Assembly (NCBI GenBank): GCA_964453335.1 | Contig: CAYVOK010000013.1 | Coordinates: 28,568-92,567, forward strand | Direction of reading: 5' to 3' | DNA length: 64,000 nt | From: VGBO01 sp964453335 | Lineage (GTDB): Bacteria; Actinomycetota; Acidimicrobiia; Acidimicrobiales; CAIXPF01 | Notes under the pieces: generated by a model | The model's input: the letters and a program-made list of their open reading frames with translations, nothing else | Told to the model about the DNA's origin: nothing | Databases searched by the model: none | Made by a program: the position numbers and the translations under genes | Shown: in pieces, positions 53,077 through 61,651 of the stretch | Position numbering within the stretch: position 1 is the stretch's first letter | How the letters are laid out: every line of letters begins with the position of its first letter

Positions 53077-53096
53077 CTTCTTCCACGGGAGCGTCC

Positions 53097-53555
53097 GTGC
53101 GTCTCGACATCGCCTCCTGCACAGCGCTCCTCGAGGGTGCCGACCACGGCGTGCTCGCCACGCAACACCCCGATCGAGGCGTGGACGCCGTGCCGGTCTG
53201 CTTCGCGATCACGCCGCCCGGGCTCGTCGTCCCCGTCGACACGGTGAAGCCGAAAGCGAGCGTCGAACTCGGTCGCACCCGCAACCTGCGCGCCCGGCCG
53301 CAGGCGGTGCTGCTCGTCGAGCACTGGGACCCCGCCGACTGGACGGTGTTGTGGTGGGTGCGCGTCCACCTGCACCACGTGCCAGTGGACCCGACCACGT
53401 CCGCCACCGCGGCCGACGCGCTGCGCGCCCGCTACAGCGCCTACCGGGACACCGTCTTCGCTGACCTGCTCGGGTTCGAGATCACCGCAACGAGCGGCTG
53501 GGCCGCGTCCGCCGAGGCGGTCGTCACTGGGCGGTCCAACCCCCGTCGATCATGA
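53097..53555 (+). CDS. PPOX-class, probably F420-dependent flavin-fold oxidoreductase
   Basis: 152 residues, split-barrel fold of the pyridoxamine phosphate oxidase-like family. It starts LDIASCTALLEGADHGVLAT, then VPVCFAITPPGLVVPVDTVKPK, the pattern of the actinobacterial PPOX_F420 group. It likely transfers hydride with F420; the substrate is unknown. Start GTG 53097 has GGGAG upstream. It is divergent from furA; its end overlaps the convergent SDR gene by 32 bases. Confidence 0.83.
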   Translation: MRLDIASCTALLEGADHGVLATQHPDRGVDAVPVCFAITPPGLVVPVDTVKPKASVELGRTRNLRARPQAVLLVEHWDPADWTVLWWVRVHLHHVPVDPTTSATAADALRARYSAYRDTVFADLLGFEITATSGWAASAEAVVTGRSNPRRS

Positions 53556-54285
53556 TCGTCGTGCCCGTGATCAGCGCGGCCGCCGGGCTCGCGAGGAACA
53601 CGACCGCACCCACGCAGTCGACGACCTCGCCGAACCGACCCATCGGGATACGAGCGAGCAGGTCGGTGCCGATCACCGGATCGCGCAACCGGTCGTGCGT
53701 CATCGGCGTGTCGATCGCCGTCGGTCCGATCGCGACCACCCGCACCCCGTGCGGCGCGAACTCCACAGCCGCCGACTTCGTGAACCCTTCGATGAAGTGT
53801 TTCGTCGCCGAGTAGACGGTGTGACGCGGCCGCCCGTTCTTCCCGAACGTCGACGACAGGTTGATGATCACACCGCTGCCCTGGGTGACCATCGTGCGGG
53901 CGGCGGACTGGGCGACGAACACCGCTGCCGTGCAGTTCAGGTCGATCATGCGCCGCACGTCGTCGTCCGCGTAGTCGAGCAGACCCCCGGCGGTACCCAC
54001 CCCGGCGTTGTTCACGAGGATGTCGATCCGGCCGAACGACGCGAACGTGGCACGCATCGCGGCGGTGTCGGTCACGTCGCAGACAACGGCCTCGGCGCTG
54101 CCCCCGGCGTCACGGATGCGACCGACCGTCGCGTCGAGGTCCGACGCGGTGCGGGCCAGCGCGAGCACGTGGGCACCCGCCTCGGCGAGACCGAGCGCAC
54201 ACCCGGCGCCGATCCCGCGGCCTGCGCCGGTGACGACGGCGACCTGGCCGTCGACTCGCATGGAAGGGAGGAACCGCTCGGCCAT
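53524..54285 (-). CDS. Short-chain dehydrogenase/reductase
   Basis: 253 residues. TGAGRGIG for NAD(P), DVTD, NNAGVG, Ser in NLSSTFG and Y-S-A-T-K, followed by a typical C-terminal GTTIMIDGGW. This is close to the FabG/gluconate dehydrogenase-like group. Substrate unknown. ATG 54285 has TACGCT 8 nt upstream. Divergent from an acyl-CoA synthetase gene with 53 bases between. Confidence 0.9.
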   Translation of the reverse strand: MAERFLPSMRVDGQVAVVTGAGRGIGAGCALGLAEAGAHVLALARTASDLDATVGRIRDAGGSAEAVVCDVTDTAAMRATFASFGRIDILVNNAGVGTAGGLLDYADDDVRRMIDLNCTAAVFVAQSAARTMVTQGSGVIINLSSTFGKNGRPRHTVYSATKHFIEGFTKSAAVEFAPHGVRVVAIGPTAIDTPMTHDRLRDPVIGTDLLARIPMGRFGEVVDCVGAVVFLASPAAALITGTTIMIDGGWTAQ

Positions 54286-54293
54286 GGCGGCGG

Positions 54294-54299
54294 AGCGTA
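54294..54299 (-). promoter_or_regulatory. -10 element TACGCT for the SDR gene at 54285
   Basis: TACGCT on the minus strand, 8 nt before the ATG. Confidence 0.5.
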
Positions 54300-54326
54300 G
54301 CGGCAGCGGCGGAATCCCGACGGCGG

Positions 54327-54332
54327 TACGGT
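54327..54332 (+). promoter_or_regulatory. -10 element TACGGT for the acyl-CoA synthetase gene
   Basis: TACGGT ends 6 nt before ATG 54339. Confidence 0.5.
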
Positions 54333-54338
54333 GCGCGC

Positions 54339-55973
54339 ATGACGTCCGCTGCGAACCCGTTCCGCGTCGGCCTCGAACCGAACCCCGGCAACGACATGCC
54401 GCTCGACCCGACGAGCTTCCTCACACGCACCGCCGAGGCGTTCCCGACCCGTACCGCGATCGTCCACGGTGACCGCACCTTCACCTACGCCGAACTCCTC
54501 GGGCGGGCACGCCGGCTCGCGTCCGCGTTGCGGGCCCGGGGCGTCGGCGCGGGGGACGTCGTGTCTCTCATGGCGACCAACACGCCCGAGGCGATCGAGG
54601 CGCACTACGGGGTGGTGCTCGCCGGTGCGGTGCTGAACCCGCTGAACATCCGGCTCGACGCGGCTGGGATCGCGTTCATCCTCGACCACGCCGGCACGTC
54701 GGTGCTCCTCACCGACACCGAGTTCGCACCCGTCGTCGAGGACGCGCTCGCACGGTGTGCCGTCCGCCCGCTCGTCGTCGACATCGCCGACCCCGAGCAC
54801 ACGGGCGGGCATCGGATGCTCGGCGCGCTCGACTACGAGGCCCTCCTCGCCGAAGGCGACCCGGACGACACGACCACCGGCGTCACCGACGAACGCCAGG
54901 CGATCGTGCTCTCCTACACCTCGGGTACCACGGGCGACCCGAAGGGTGTGGTCAGCAACGCCAGGGCCGTCTACCTGAACACGCTCGGCCAGATCGCGAC
55001 CTGGGCGCCACCCCGTCACCCCGTGTACCTGTGGACGCTCCCGATGTTCCACGCCGTCGGCTGGGCGGCACCGTTCTCGATGGTCGTGATGGCAGGCACC
55101 CAGGTGTGCCTGCGCCGCATCGACCCTGCGGTCGTGTTCGATCTCGTCGAGTCCCACCGGGTCACGCACCTGTGCGCTGCACCGATCGTGCTGAACACCC
55201 TGCTCACGGCGCCGGCGACCGAAGGACGCACCCTGCCGCACACCGTGCACGTCCTCACCGCCGGATCGGCGCCACCGGCGACCGTGCTCGCCCGGGCGCG
55301 GCGCGCCGGGTTCGACGTCCTGCACGTCTACGGCATGACGGAGACCGGCGGGATCCAGACCTTCTCGCCCGCCCAACCCGGCTGGGAGCACCTCGACACC
55401 GACGAGACCGCTCGGCTGCACGCCCGGCAGGGGGTCGCCATTCCGACCCTGCAGGGCGGGATTATCGTCGCCGACCCCGCCACGTGCGAGCCCGTCCCGC
55501 GGGACGGCACCACCGTCGGTGAGCTCCTCATGCGATCGAACACGCTGATGAGCGGCTACCTGAAGAACCCGACTGCGACCGCTGCGGCGTTCGCGGGCGG
55601 CTGGCTCCACTCCGGCGACCTGGGGGTGTGGCACGCCGACGGGTACGTCGAGATCAAGGACCGCTCGAAGGACATCATCATCTCGGGCGGGGAGAACATC
55701 TCCTCACTCGAGGTCGAGGGCGTGCTCTACCAGCACCCGGCGGTGCTCGAGGCCGCGGTCGTCGCCGCCGCGCACGAGAAGTGGGGGGAGACGCCGTGCG
55801 CGTTCGTCACCCTCGCCGACGGTGCGACGACCGATGAGGCCGAACTCATCGCGTTCTGCCGGGAACGGCTCGCCCATTACAAGTGCCCGACACGGGTGGT
55901 CTTCACCGTCCTGCCGAAGACGTCGACCGGCAAGATCCAGAAGTACACCCTGCGCACGATGACCGGCGACTGA
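54339..55973 (+). CDS. Medium-chain/methylthio-type acyl-CoA synthetase
   Basis: 544 residues. P-loop YTSGTTGDPKG, YGMTETGG (A5), GWLHSGDLGV (A7), DRSKDIIISGGENIS (A8) and the catalytic Lys in TGKIQKY. The order and the ISGGENISS string match the DMSP-lyase-pathway/medium-chain fatty acid ligases (DmdB-like and related); the substrate is not fixed by sequence. It has its own promoter and is divergent from an SDR gene. Confidence 0.9.
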   Translation: MTSAANPFRVGLEPNPGNDMPLDPTSFLTRTAEAFPTRTAIVHGDRTFTYAELLGRARRLASALRARGVGAGDVVSLMATNTPEAIEAHYGVVLAGAVLNPLNIRLDAAGIAFILDHAGTSVLLTDTEFAPVVEDALARCAVRPLVVDIADPEHTGGHRMLGALDYEALLAEGDPDDTTTGVTDERQAIVLSYTSGTTGDPKGVVSNARAVYLNTLGQIATWAPPRHPVYLWTLPMFHAVGWAAPFSMVVMAGTQVCLRRIDPAVVFDLVESHRVTHLCAAPIVLNTLLTAPATEGRTLPHTVHVLTAGSAPPATVLARARRAGFDVLHVYGMTETGGIQTFSPAQPGWEHLDTDETARLHARQGVAIPTLQGGIIVADPATCEPVPRDGTTVGELLMRSNTLMSGYLKNPTATAAAFAGGWLHSGDLGVWHADGYVEIKDRSKDIIISGGENISSLEVEGVLYQHPAVLEAAVVAAAHEKWGETPCAFVTLADGATTDEAELIAFCRERLAHYKCPTRVVFTVLPKTSTGKIQKYTLRTMTGD

Positions 55974-56032
55974 CGGGTCGGCGTCGGCACCGCATCCCCG
56001 GGCGACGGCACCGTGCCGGGCACAGTGGTGCG

Positions 56033-57004
56033 GTGCCCGTCCGCCTCCCCCGCACCAAGTCGTTCCGCTTCTGCGTGCAGGCGAGCGCACCCCCGGCCGG
56101 GCTCACGGGAACCGCTGCGGACGGTCCGGCGTGGCGGGAGCTCGCCCGCCGCATCGAGGCCCTCGGGTACGACACACTCAGCGTCGCCGACCACCTCGAC
56201 GCGCAGCTCGCCACCACCCCCGCCCTCGTCGCCGCGGCCGAGGCGACGACGACATTGCGGGTGGGCGCGCTCGTGTGGTGCAACGACTACCACCACCCGG
56301 TCGTGCTCGCGAAGGAAGCGGCGACGATCGACCTGCTGAGCGGCGGACGCCTCGAGTTCGGACTCGGTGCCGGGTGGATGACGACGGACTACGACGAGGC
56401 GGGCATCCCCCTCGACCCGCCCGCCACCCGTGTCGACCGGCTCGCCGAGGCGGTCGGGATCGTCCGGCGCCTCCTCGACGGGGAGACCGTCGACCACACC
56501 GGTGACCACTACACGGTGCGCGGCCACCGTCTCACGCCACGTCCCGTGCAGGAGCGCGTGCCGATCCTCGTCGGCGGCGGCGGGCGGCGCGTGCTCACCG
56601 CCGCAGGCCGCCTCGCCGACGTGGTCGGGCTGAACGTGAACCTCGCCGCCGGGCGCATCGACGAACGCGCCGGACCCGACGCCACCGTCGACGCCACCGA
56701 ACGCAAGTTGCGCTGGATCGCCGATGCCGCAGGCGACCGCTACGACGACCTCGAGCTGCAGACACGCGTCCACATCACCGCCGTCACCGACGACCGCGAC
56801 GGGATCGCCGCACTCCTCGCCCCGGCGCTCGGCATCAGCCCCGACGCCGCGCTCGCCTCACCGCACGCGCTCGCCGGCACCGTCGACCAACTCGTCGACA
56901 CCGTCGTCGAACGACGGGAACGGTTCGGCATCTCGGTGGTCACGATCGGGGTCGAGGCGTTCGAGGACTTCGCGCCCGTGGTCGCCCGCCTCGCCGGAAC
57001 CTGA
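56033..57004 (+). CDS. Luciferase-like F420-dependent oxidoreductase
   Basis: 323 residues, luciferase-like TIM barrel. Marks are GYDTLSVADHL (about 42-52), TTTLRVGALVWCNDYHHP, LSGGRLEFGLGAGWM and ILVGGGGRRVL. The F420-associated actinobacterial branch is likely. GTG 56033 is preceded by a weaker CACAGT hexamer 6 nt upstream. Substrate unknown. Confidence 0.87.
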   Translation: MPVRLPRTKSFRFCVQASAPPAGLTGTAADGPAWRELARRIEALGYDTLSVADHLDAQLATTPALVAAAEATTTLRVGALVWCNDYHHPVVLAKEAATIDLLSGGRLEFGLGAGWMTTDYDEAGIPLDPPATRVDRLAEAVGIVRRLLDGETVDHTGDHYTVRGHRLTPRPVQERVPILVGGGGRRVLTAAGRLADVVGLNVNLAAGRIDERAGPDATVDATERKLRWIADAAGDRYDDLELQTRVHITAVTDDRDGIAALLAPALGISPDAALASPHALAGTVDQLVDTVVERRERFGISVVTIGVEAFEDFAPVVARLAGT

Positions 57005-57072
57005 CGCTCCGCCACGACCGCCGGCCCCGTCGCCGCCTACCTTGGGCGCACCGAACGACGAGGAGGACACCG

Positions 57073-58878
57073 ATGGCCGACTTCCTGCAGACCATGCCCC
57101 CCAACGTCGCCGTGCAGTTCCTCGAACGAGTGGAACGCTCCGCCGACCGTGAGGCCTACCGCTACCCCGTCGGGGACCGATGGGAATCGGTGACCTGGCG
57201 TCAGGCCTCGGACCGGGTGATGCGACTCGCCGCCGGACTCATCTCGCTCGGCATCACGCCCGAGCAGCGGGTCGGCATCGCCTCCACCACCCGGTACGAG
57301 TGGATCCTCGCCGACCTCGCGATCATGGCGGCCGGTGCGGCGACCACCACGGTGTACCCGACGACGAACGAGGAGGACACCGTCCACATCCTCGCCGACT
57401 CGGAGACCCGGGTCGTCTTCGCGGAGGACGACGGGCAGATCGCGAAGATCCGCTCGGGCCGGGGACGCCTGCCGTCGCTCGGCACCATCGTGACCTTCGA
57501 CGGGACCGCCGACGGCGACGGCGTCCTCGGTCTCGCCGACCTCGAGGCACTCGGCTCCGCGCTCCTCGCCGAACGCCCCGACGTCGTCGTCGACACCGCC
57601 CGGGCGATCACCCCCGACGCGCTCGCGACGCTCATCTACACCTCCGGCACGACCGGGCGCCCGAAGGGTGTCCGCCTCAAGCACAGCTCGTGGGTGTACG
57701 AGGGCGAGGCGATCCGCGCTCTCGGGATCCTCGATGAGACCGACCTGCAGTTCCTCTGGCTGCCGATGGCCCACAGCTTCGGCAAGGTCCTGCTCTCCAC
57801 GCAGCTCGCCTGCGGGTTCGCGACCGCGATCGACGGTCGGGTCGACCGGATCGTCGACAACCTCGGCGTCGTCCAGCCCACGTTCATGGGTGCGGCACCC
57901 CGCATCTTCGAGAAGGCTCACGCCCGCATCGTCACGATGGCGGCGAGCGACGGCGGGGCGAAGAAGAAGATCTTCGACAAGGCGTTCGCCGTCGGCCTCG
58001 AGGTCGCACGGCGCCGCCGCGCCGGCCAGGCGGTGCCGTTCCCGCTCGCCTTCCAGCACCGCATCTTCGACAAGCTCGTGTTCTCGAAGATCCGTGCCCG
58101 CTTCGGCGGACGGGTGCGGTTCTTCGTCTCCGGCGCCGCAGCACTCAACCGTGACATCGCCGAGTGGTTCGCCGCAGCCGGGATCCTCATCCTCGAGGGG
58201 TACGGGCTCACCGAGACGGCAGCCGGCGCGTTCGTGAACCGGGTCGACGACTACCGGTTCGGCACCGTCGGCGTGGCCCTCCCCGGAACCGAGGCGCGCC
58301 TCGGCCCGAACGATGAGATCGAGATCCGCGGGCCTGGCGTCATGGACGGCTACCACAACCTGCCGGACGAGACCGCCACGACGCTCACCGCCGACGGATG
58401 GTTGCGCACCGGCGACCAGGGGTCCTTCGACACCACCGGCCACCTCACGATCACCGGACGGATCAAGGAGCTGTTCAAGACCTCCGGCGGCAAGTACATC
58501 GCCCCGCCCGCGATCGAGGCCCGGTTCAAGGCGATCTGCCCCTACGCCAGCCAGTTCCTCGTGTTCGGCGACCAGCGGAACTACTGCGTGGCGCTCATCA
58601 CCCTCGACCCCGACGCCCTTGCCGCCTGGGCGGAGGCGAACGGGCAGGGCAGCACCGCCTACGCCGATCTCGTCGCCTCGGCGCCCGTGCGCGAGCTCGT
58701 CGGACGCTACGTCGACGAGCTGAACGCCGGTCTCAACCAGTGGGAGACGATCAAGCGGTGGGAACTGCTCGACCACGACCTCTCCGTCGAGACGGGTGAG
58801 CTCACCCCGTCGATGAAGGTCCGACGCGGCGTGGTGGAGTCCACCTACAAGGCGACCATCGACGCGCTCTACTCGTGA
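57073..58878 (+). CDS. Long-chain acyl-CoA synthetase (FadD15-like)
   Basis: 601 residues, the length of the eukaryote-like long-chain ligases. P-loop YTSGTTGRPKG (about 192-202), a long insert with KKKIFDKAF and the FVSGAAALN strand, EGYGLTETAA, GWLRTGDQG and TGRIKELFKTSGGKYIAP, which is specific for this branch. It activates long-chain fatty acids for beta-oxidation or lipid synthesis. ATG 57073 has a strong GAGGAGG Shine-Dalgarno, in contrast to its leaderless neighbours. Its stop overlaps the DUF393 start. Confidence 0.93.
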   Translation: MADFLQTMPPNVAVQFLERVERSADREAYRYPVGDRWESVTWRQASDRVMRLAAGLISLGITPEQRVGIASTTRYEWILADLAIMAAGAATTTVYPTTNEEDTVHILADSETRVVFAEDDGQIAKIRSGRGRLPSLGTIVTFDGTADGDGVLGLADLEALGSALLAERPDVVVDTARAITPDALATLIYTSGTTGRPKGVRLKHSSWVYEGEAIRALGILDETDLQFLWLPMAHSFGKVLLSTQLACGFATAIDGRVDRIVDNLGVVQPTFMGAAPRIFEKAHARIVTMAASDGGAKKKIFDKAFAVGLEVARRRRAGQAVPFPLAFQHRIFDKLVFSKIRARFGGRVRFFVSGAAALNRDIAEWFAAAGILILEGYGLTETAAGAFVNRVDDYRFGTVGVALPGTEARLGPNDEIEIRGPGVMDGYHNLPDETATTLTADGWLRTGDQGSFDTTGHLTITGRIKELFKTSGGKYIAPPAIEARFKAICPYASQFLVFGDQRNYCVALITLDPDALAAWAEANGQGSTAYADLVASAPVRELVGRYVDELNAGLNQWETIKRWELLDHDLSVETGELTPSMKVRRGVVESTYKATIDALYS

Positions 58879-59240
58879 GCGACGGACCGACCGTCGTCTA
58901 CGACGACAGCTGCGGGATGTGCAGCGCCCTCGCACGCCGCGCGCCGCTGCGGGGTGACGACGTCGCCGTGGTCGGCGGTTCGACCGTGACCGACCCGGTG
59001 GTGCGCGACCTCGTGCGCGACGCGATCGTCGTGACCTCCGGTGGTCGCCACCACACCGGTGTCGACGCGATCGCCGTGCTCCTCGAGCACCGCTGCGGTG
59101 TCGGCGCGCTGCTCGGGCGCACGCTCCGCCGCCGGCCGGTCCGCCCTGTCGCCGACCTGGTGTACCGACTCGTCGCACGGAACCGGCGTCGCATCTCGCG
59201 TCTGCTGCGGCTCCGACCGGACCGCTCTCAGGACGCGTAG
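58875..59240 (+). CDS. DUF393 thiol-oxidoreductase-like protein
   Basis: 121 residues. The DUF393 (DCC) motif YDDSCGMCSALARR lies at the N-terminus with C-x-x-C at 13-16, in a thioredoxin-like fold. The C-terminal third is Arg-rich. Function unknown. GTG 58875 overlaps the ligase stop (GTGA). Its end overlaps the convergent SnoaL gene by 13 bases. Confidence 0.85.
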   Translation: MSDGPTVVYDDSCGMCSALARRAPLRGDDVAVVGGSTVTDPVVRDLVRDAIVVTSGGRHHTGVDAIAVLLEHRCGVGALLGRTLRRRPVRPVADLVYRLVARNRRRISRLLRLRPDRSQDA

Positions 59241-59668
59241 TACCCCGGCGGCGGGCCGAACTCGCCCGTGAGATCGGGCGGCCCCTGGTAGAGCCAGGTC
59301 AGCCGCCGGCTCGCGAACCGCCAACCCGCCGCGGTGCGGACGTAGACGTCGTCGTAGTACCCGTAGTAGAGCGCCCGCTTCCCGGTGTGGGTGAGGGTCG
59401 CCTCGCTCATGTACCACCGGCCGGTCGCACGGTCGCCGTCGACGGTCGCCTCGCCGTTGTGGGCGAGCTGCACCACCGCCTCGAAGAGCCCCATCGCCCG
59501 GGCGAACGCCGCAGCGATCGCCGCCCGGCCGACCACCGGACCACGGCCGATCTCCCACACACCGTCGTCCGCCCACGTCCCGACCCAGGCCTCGTGATCG
59601 TCACGGCACGCCGCGTCGGCGTAGCGGTGCACCAGGGAGCGGATCGCCTCGACGTCGTCCGACGACAC
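59228..59668 (-). CDS. SnoaL-like (NTF2-fold) protein
   Basis: 146 residues. One cone-shaped NTF2 domain: VEAIRSLVHRYADAACRDD at the start, then WADDGVWEIG, GRAAIAAAF, a HNGEATVDGD strand and ATGRWYMSEA. Such proteins are isomerases, hydratases or dehydratases of hydrophobic rings, or binding proteins. GTG 59668 lies ten bases after the aminotransferase stop, so they form one transcript. Confidence 0.85.
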   Translation of the reverse strand: MSSDDVEAIRSLVHRYADAACRDDHEAWVGTWADDGVWEIGRGPVVGRAAIAAAFARAMGLFEAVVQLAHNGEATVDGDRATGRWYMSEATLTHTGKRALYYGYYDDVYVRTAAGWRFASRRLTWLYQGPPDLTGEFGPPPGYYAS

Positions 59669-59678
59669 CGCGGACCGC

Positions 59679-60929
59679 CTAGTCCCCGCCGAACGTGGCC
59701 CGCACCGCCGCGAACCCGGCGTCGGTCGCGACCAGCGCGTCGGCGATGTCCTCGGGCGTGTGCGCAGCGCACAGGAACCAGTTGTGCCACGGGTGCAGGT
59801 ACGCCCCGTGCCGGGCCGCCGTGCCGGTGAACACGTTCGCCCGTTCGAACGCCGTGTCGGCGACGAAGCTCAGGAACGGCATCTGCGGCGGACCCGACTG
59901 CACGATCGACAACCCGTACGACGCCGCCTGATCCTCGAGCCCCGCACGCAACAGCAGGCCCATGCGTTCCATGTGCAGGACCGCGTCGTCCTCCTCGAGC
60001 GCGTCGATCGTCGCGAGCGATGCGGCCATCGGGACGGCTGCGAACCAGAACGACCCGGTCACGTAGATGCGCTCGGCACCGTCGCGGAACCGGTCGTTGC
60101 CGAGGACCGCGGCGAGCGGCTGTCCGTTCGCGATGGCCTTGCTCCACGCGCTCAGGTCGGGGCGCACACCGATCGGTTCCCACGAACCACCGAACGCGAG
60201 CCGGAACCCGCAGCGCACGTCGTCGAGGACGAGCGCGGCGCCGGTGTCGTCGCAGATGCGCCGCAGGGCCGCAGCCCACGCCGGATCGACGAGTTCCTGG
60301 TCGAACCGGGCGTCGTGCCGGAACGGCGACACCACGATCGCCGCGAGGTCACCGTCGCAACGGGCGACGGCTGCCTCGACGGACTCGAGGTCGTTGAACC
60401 GGAACCGGTCGAGATGGGCGCGGTCCTCGGGCGTCGTACCCGTCGGCAGGGGCGTGCACCACGGCGCAGCACCGTGGTAAGCGCCCTCGGCGACGAGCAC
60501 CTTGCGTCGCCCCGTCGCCGACCGGGCGATCGTGACGCACATCGTGGTGGCGTCGGTGCCGTTCTTCGCGAACATCGCCCAGTCGGCGTGGTCGACGACC
60601 TCGACGAGCCGCTCCGCGAGTTCGATCATCACCGGAGACGGACCGTTCTGGCAGTCGGCCCGCCTTCCCTTCGACGCAGCGCGGATCGCGTCGTCGACCC
60701 GCTCGTCGTGGTGGCCGAGCACGATCGGGCCGTAGCTGCACATGAAGTCGACGTACTCGTTCCCGTCGACGTCCCAGATCCGCGCGCCTTCACCGTGGGT
60801 GAGGAACTGCGGGAAGCCCTCGGGGAGCGACCGGGCGTTCTGGTGCCCGTACATCCCGCCCGGGATCACGGCACGGGCGCGTGCCCGGAGCTCTGCGTCG
60901 TTCGAGGTGCGCCGACCGCTGTCATCCAC
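59679..60929 (-). CDS. Class III PLP aminotransferase (glutamate-1-semialdehyde aminomutase-like)
   Basis: 416 residues. N-terminal PGGMYGHQNAR, DVDGNEYVDF, and FAKNGTDATT around the phosphate site; VLDDVRCGFR with Asp236 for the pyridine nitrogen; the PLP lysine is Lys264 in SKAIANGQPL. It has the class III fold but differs from HemL in the usual DEV motif. Likely a transaminase or aminomutase of small-molecule metabolism. ATG 60929 has GGAGGTGG immediately upstream. Confidence 0.88.
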   Translation of the reverse strand: MDDSGRRTSNDAELRARARAVIPGGMYGHQNARSLPEGFPQFLTHGEGARIWDVDGNEYVDFMCSYGPIVLGHHDERVDDAIRAASKGRRADCQNGPSPVMIELAERLVEVVDHADWAMFAKNGTDATTMCVTIARSATGRRKVLVAEGAYHGAAPWCTPLPTGTTPEDRAHLDRFRFNDLESVEAAVARCDGDLAAIVVSPFRHDARFDQELVDPAWAAALRRICDDTGAALVLDDVRCGFRLAFGGSWEPIGVRPDLSAWSKAIANGQPLAAVLGNDRFRDGAERIYVTGSFWFAAVPMAASLATIDALEEDDAVLHMERMGLLLRAGLEDQAASYGLSIVQSGPPQMPFLSFVADTAFERANVFTGTAARHGAYLHPWHNWFLCAAHTPEDIADALVATDAGFAAVRATFGGD

Positions 60930-60943
60930 CTCCCGGCCTCCTC

Positions 60944-61609
60944 TCAGCCGATGATGACGTCGTCGATGCAGTCGCCGTCACCGAGGACGATGAGGATCGG
61001 CGCCTTGCTCGCGCCGACGGTGCCCTCGATCGTGCGGAAACCGTTCGAGTTCGAGTACGAGGTGAGCGAGTGCTGGTTCTTCCAGCTCACAGCAACGAGA
61101 TCTGCGGCGACGTCACGCGGCGCAGGACCCGTCGCGCAGGTGAGCGCTTCAGCACCGGCGACATCACGCGCTGCGAGCGCATCGAGATAATCGCGACCCG
61201 GCTCGATCTTCGCCGAGATCGCACGGAAACCGAAGAAGAACGCCGCGCCGCCACCACCGCCGCAGACGACGAGCAGCGCGAGGAAGATGATCAGCAGGAT
61301 CTTGCCGACGCTGCGCTTCTTCGCCGGTGCNNNNNNNNNNNNNNNNNNNNNNNNNNNNNNNNNNNNNNNNNNNNNNNNNNNNNNNNNNNNNNNNNNNNNN
61401 NNNNNNNNNNNNNNNNNNNNNNNNNNNNNNGCGCCGTAGGCCGGTGCTGCGGGAGCGCCGTAGGCCGGGGCCGCAGGTGCGGCCGGCGGCTCGGGGGCTG
61501 CGCCGCCGATCGGTCGGGTCGACGCCGTCCACGCGTTGCCGTCCCAGTAGCGCTCGGTCCCCGGAGCGTTGGTGTCGGGGTACCACCCTGCGGGTGTCGG
61601 CGTCGTCAT
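60944..61609 (-). CDS. DUF2510 membrane protein interrupted by an assembly gap
   Basis: The N-terminal DUF2510 motif is PAGWYPD followed by RYWDGNAWT (about 5-30). A Pro/Ala-rich repeat (APAAPAYG units) follows, then 100 N, then a basic stretch, one membrane helix (ILLIIFLALLVVCGG) and an extracytoplasmic domain with three Cys (two likely paired). The frame is kept only if the gap length is a multiple of three plus one, which the N run happens to satisfy; the true length is unknown. ATG 61609 is preceded by AGGGAGG. Confidence 0.75.
   Translation of the reverse strand: MTTPTPAGWYPDTNAPGTERYWDGNAWTASTRPIGGAAPEPPAAPAAPAYGAPAAPAYGXXXXXXXXXXXXXXXXXXXXXXXXXXXXXXXXXXAPAKKRSVGKILLIIFLALLVVCGGGGGAAFFFGFRAISAKIEPGRDYLDALAARDVAGAEALTCATGPAPRDVAADLVAVSWKNQHSLTSYSNSNGFRTIEGTVGASKAPILIVLGDGDCIDDVIIG
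61331..61430. other. Assembly gap, 100 N
   Basis: Exactly 100 N, the usual placeholder for a gap of unknown size. It sits in a Pro/Ala/Gly/Tyr-coding repeat, which probably broke the assembly. Confidence 0.95.
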
Positions 61610-61639
61610 GAGGGCCTCCCTGGTTCGATGGCGCAACGG

Positions 61640-61645
61640 TAGCGT
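61640..61645 (+). promoter_or_regulatory. -10 element TAGCGT for the luciferase-like gene
   Basis: TAGCGT ends 6 nt before ATG 61652. Confidence 0.5.
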
Positions 61646-61651
61646 GCCGCC

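Noticed and set aside
61331..61430. The N run as a biological feature
   Set aside because: Exactly 100 N is a scaffold placeholder.
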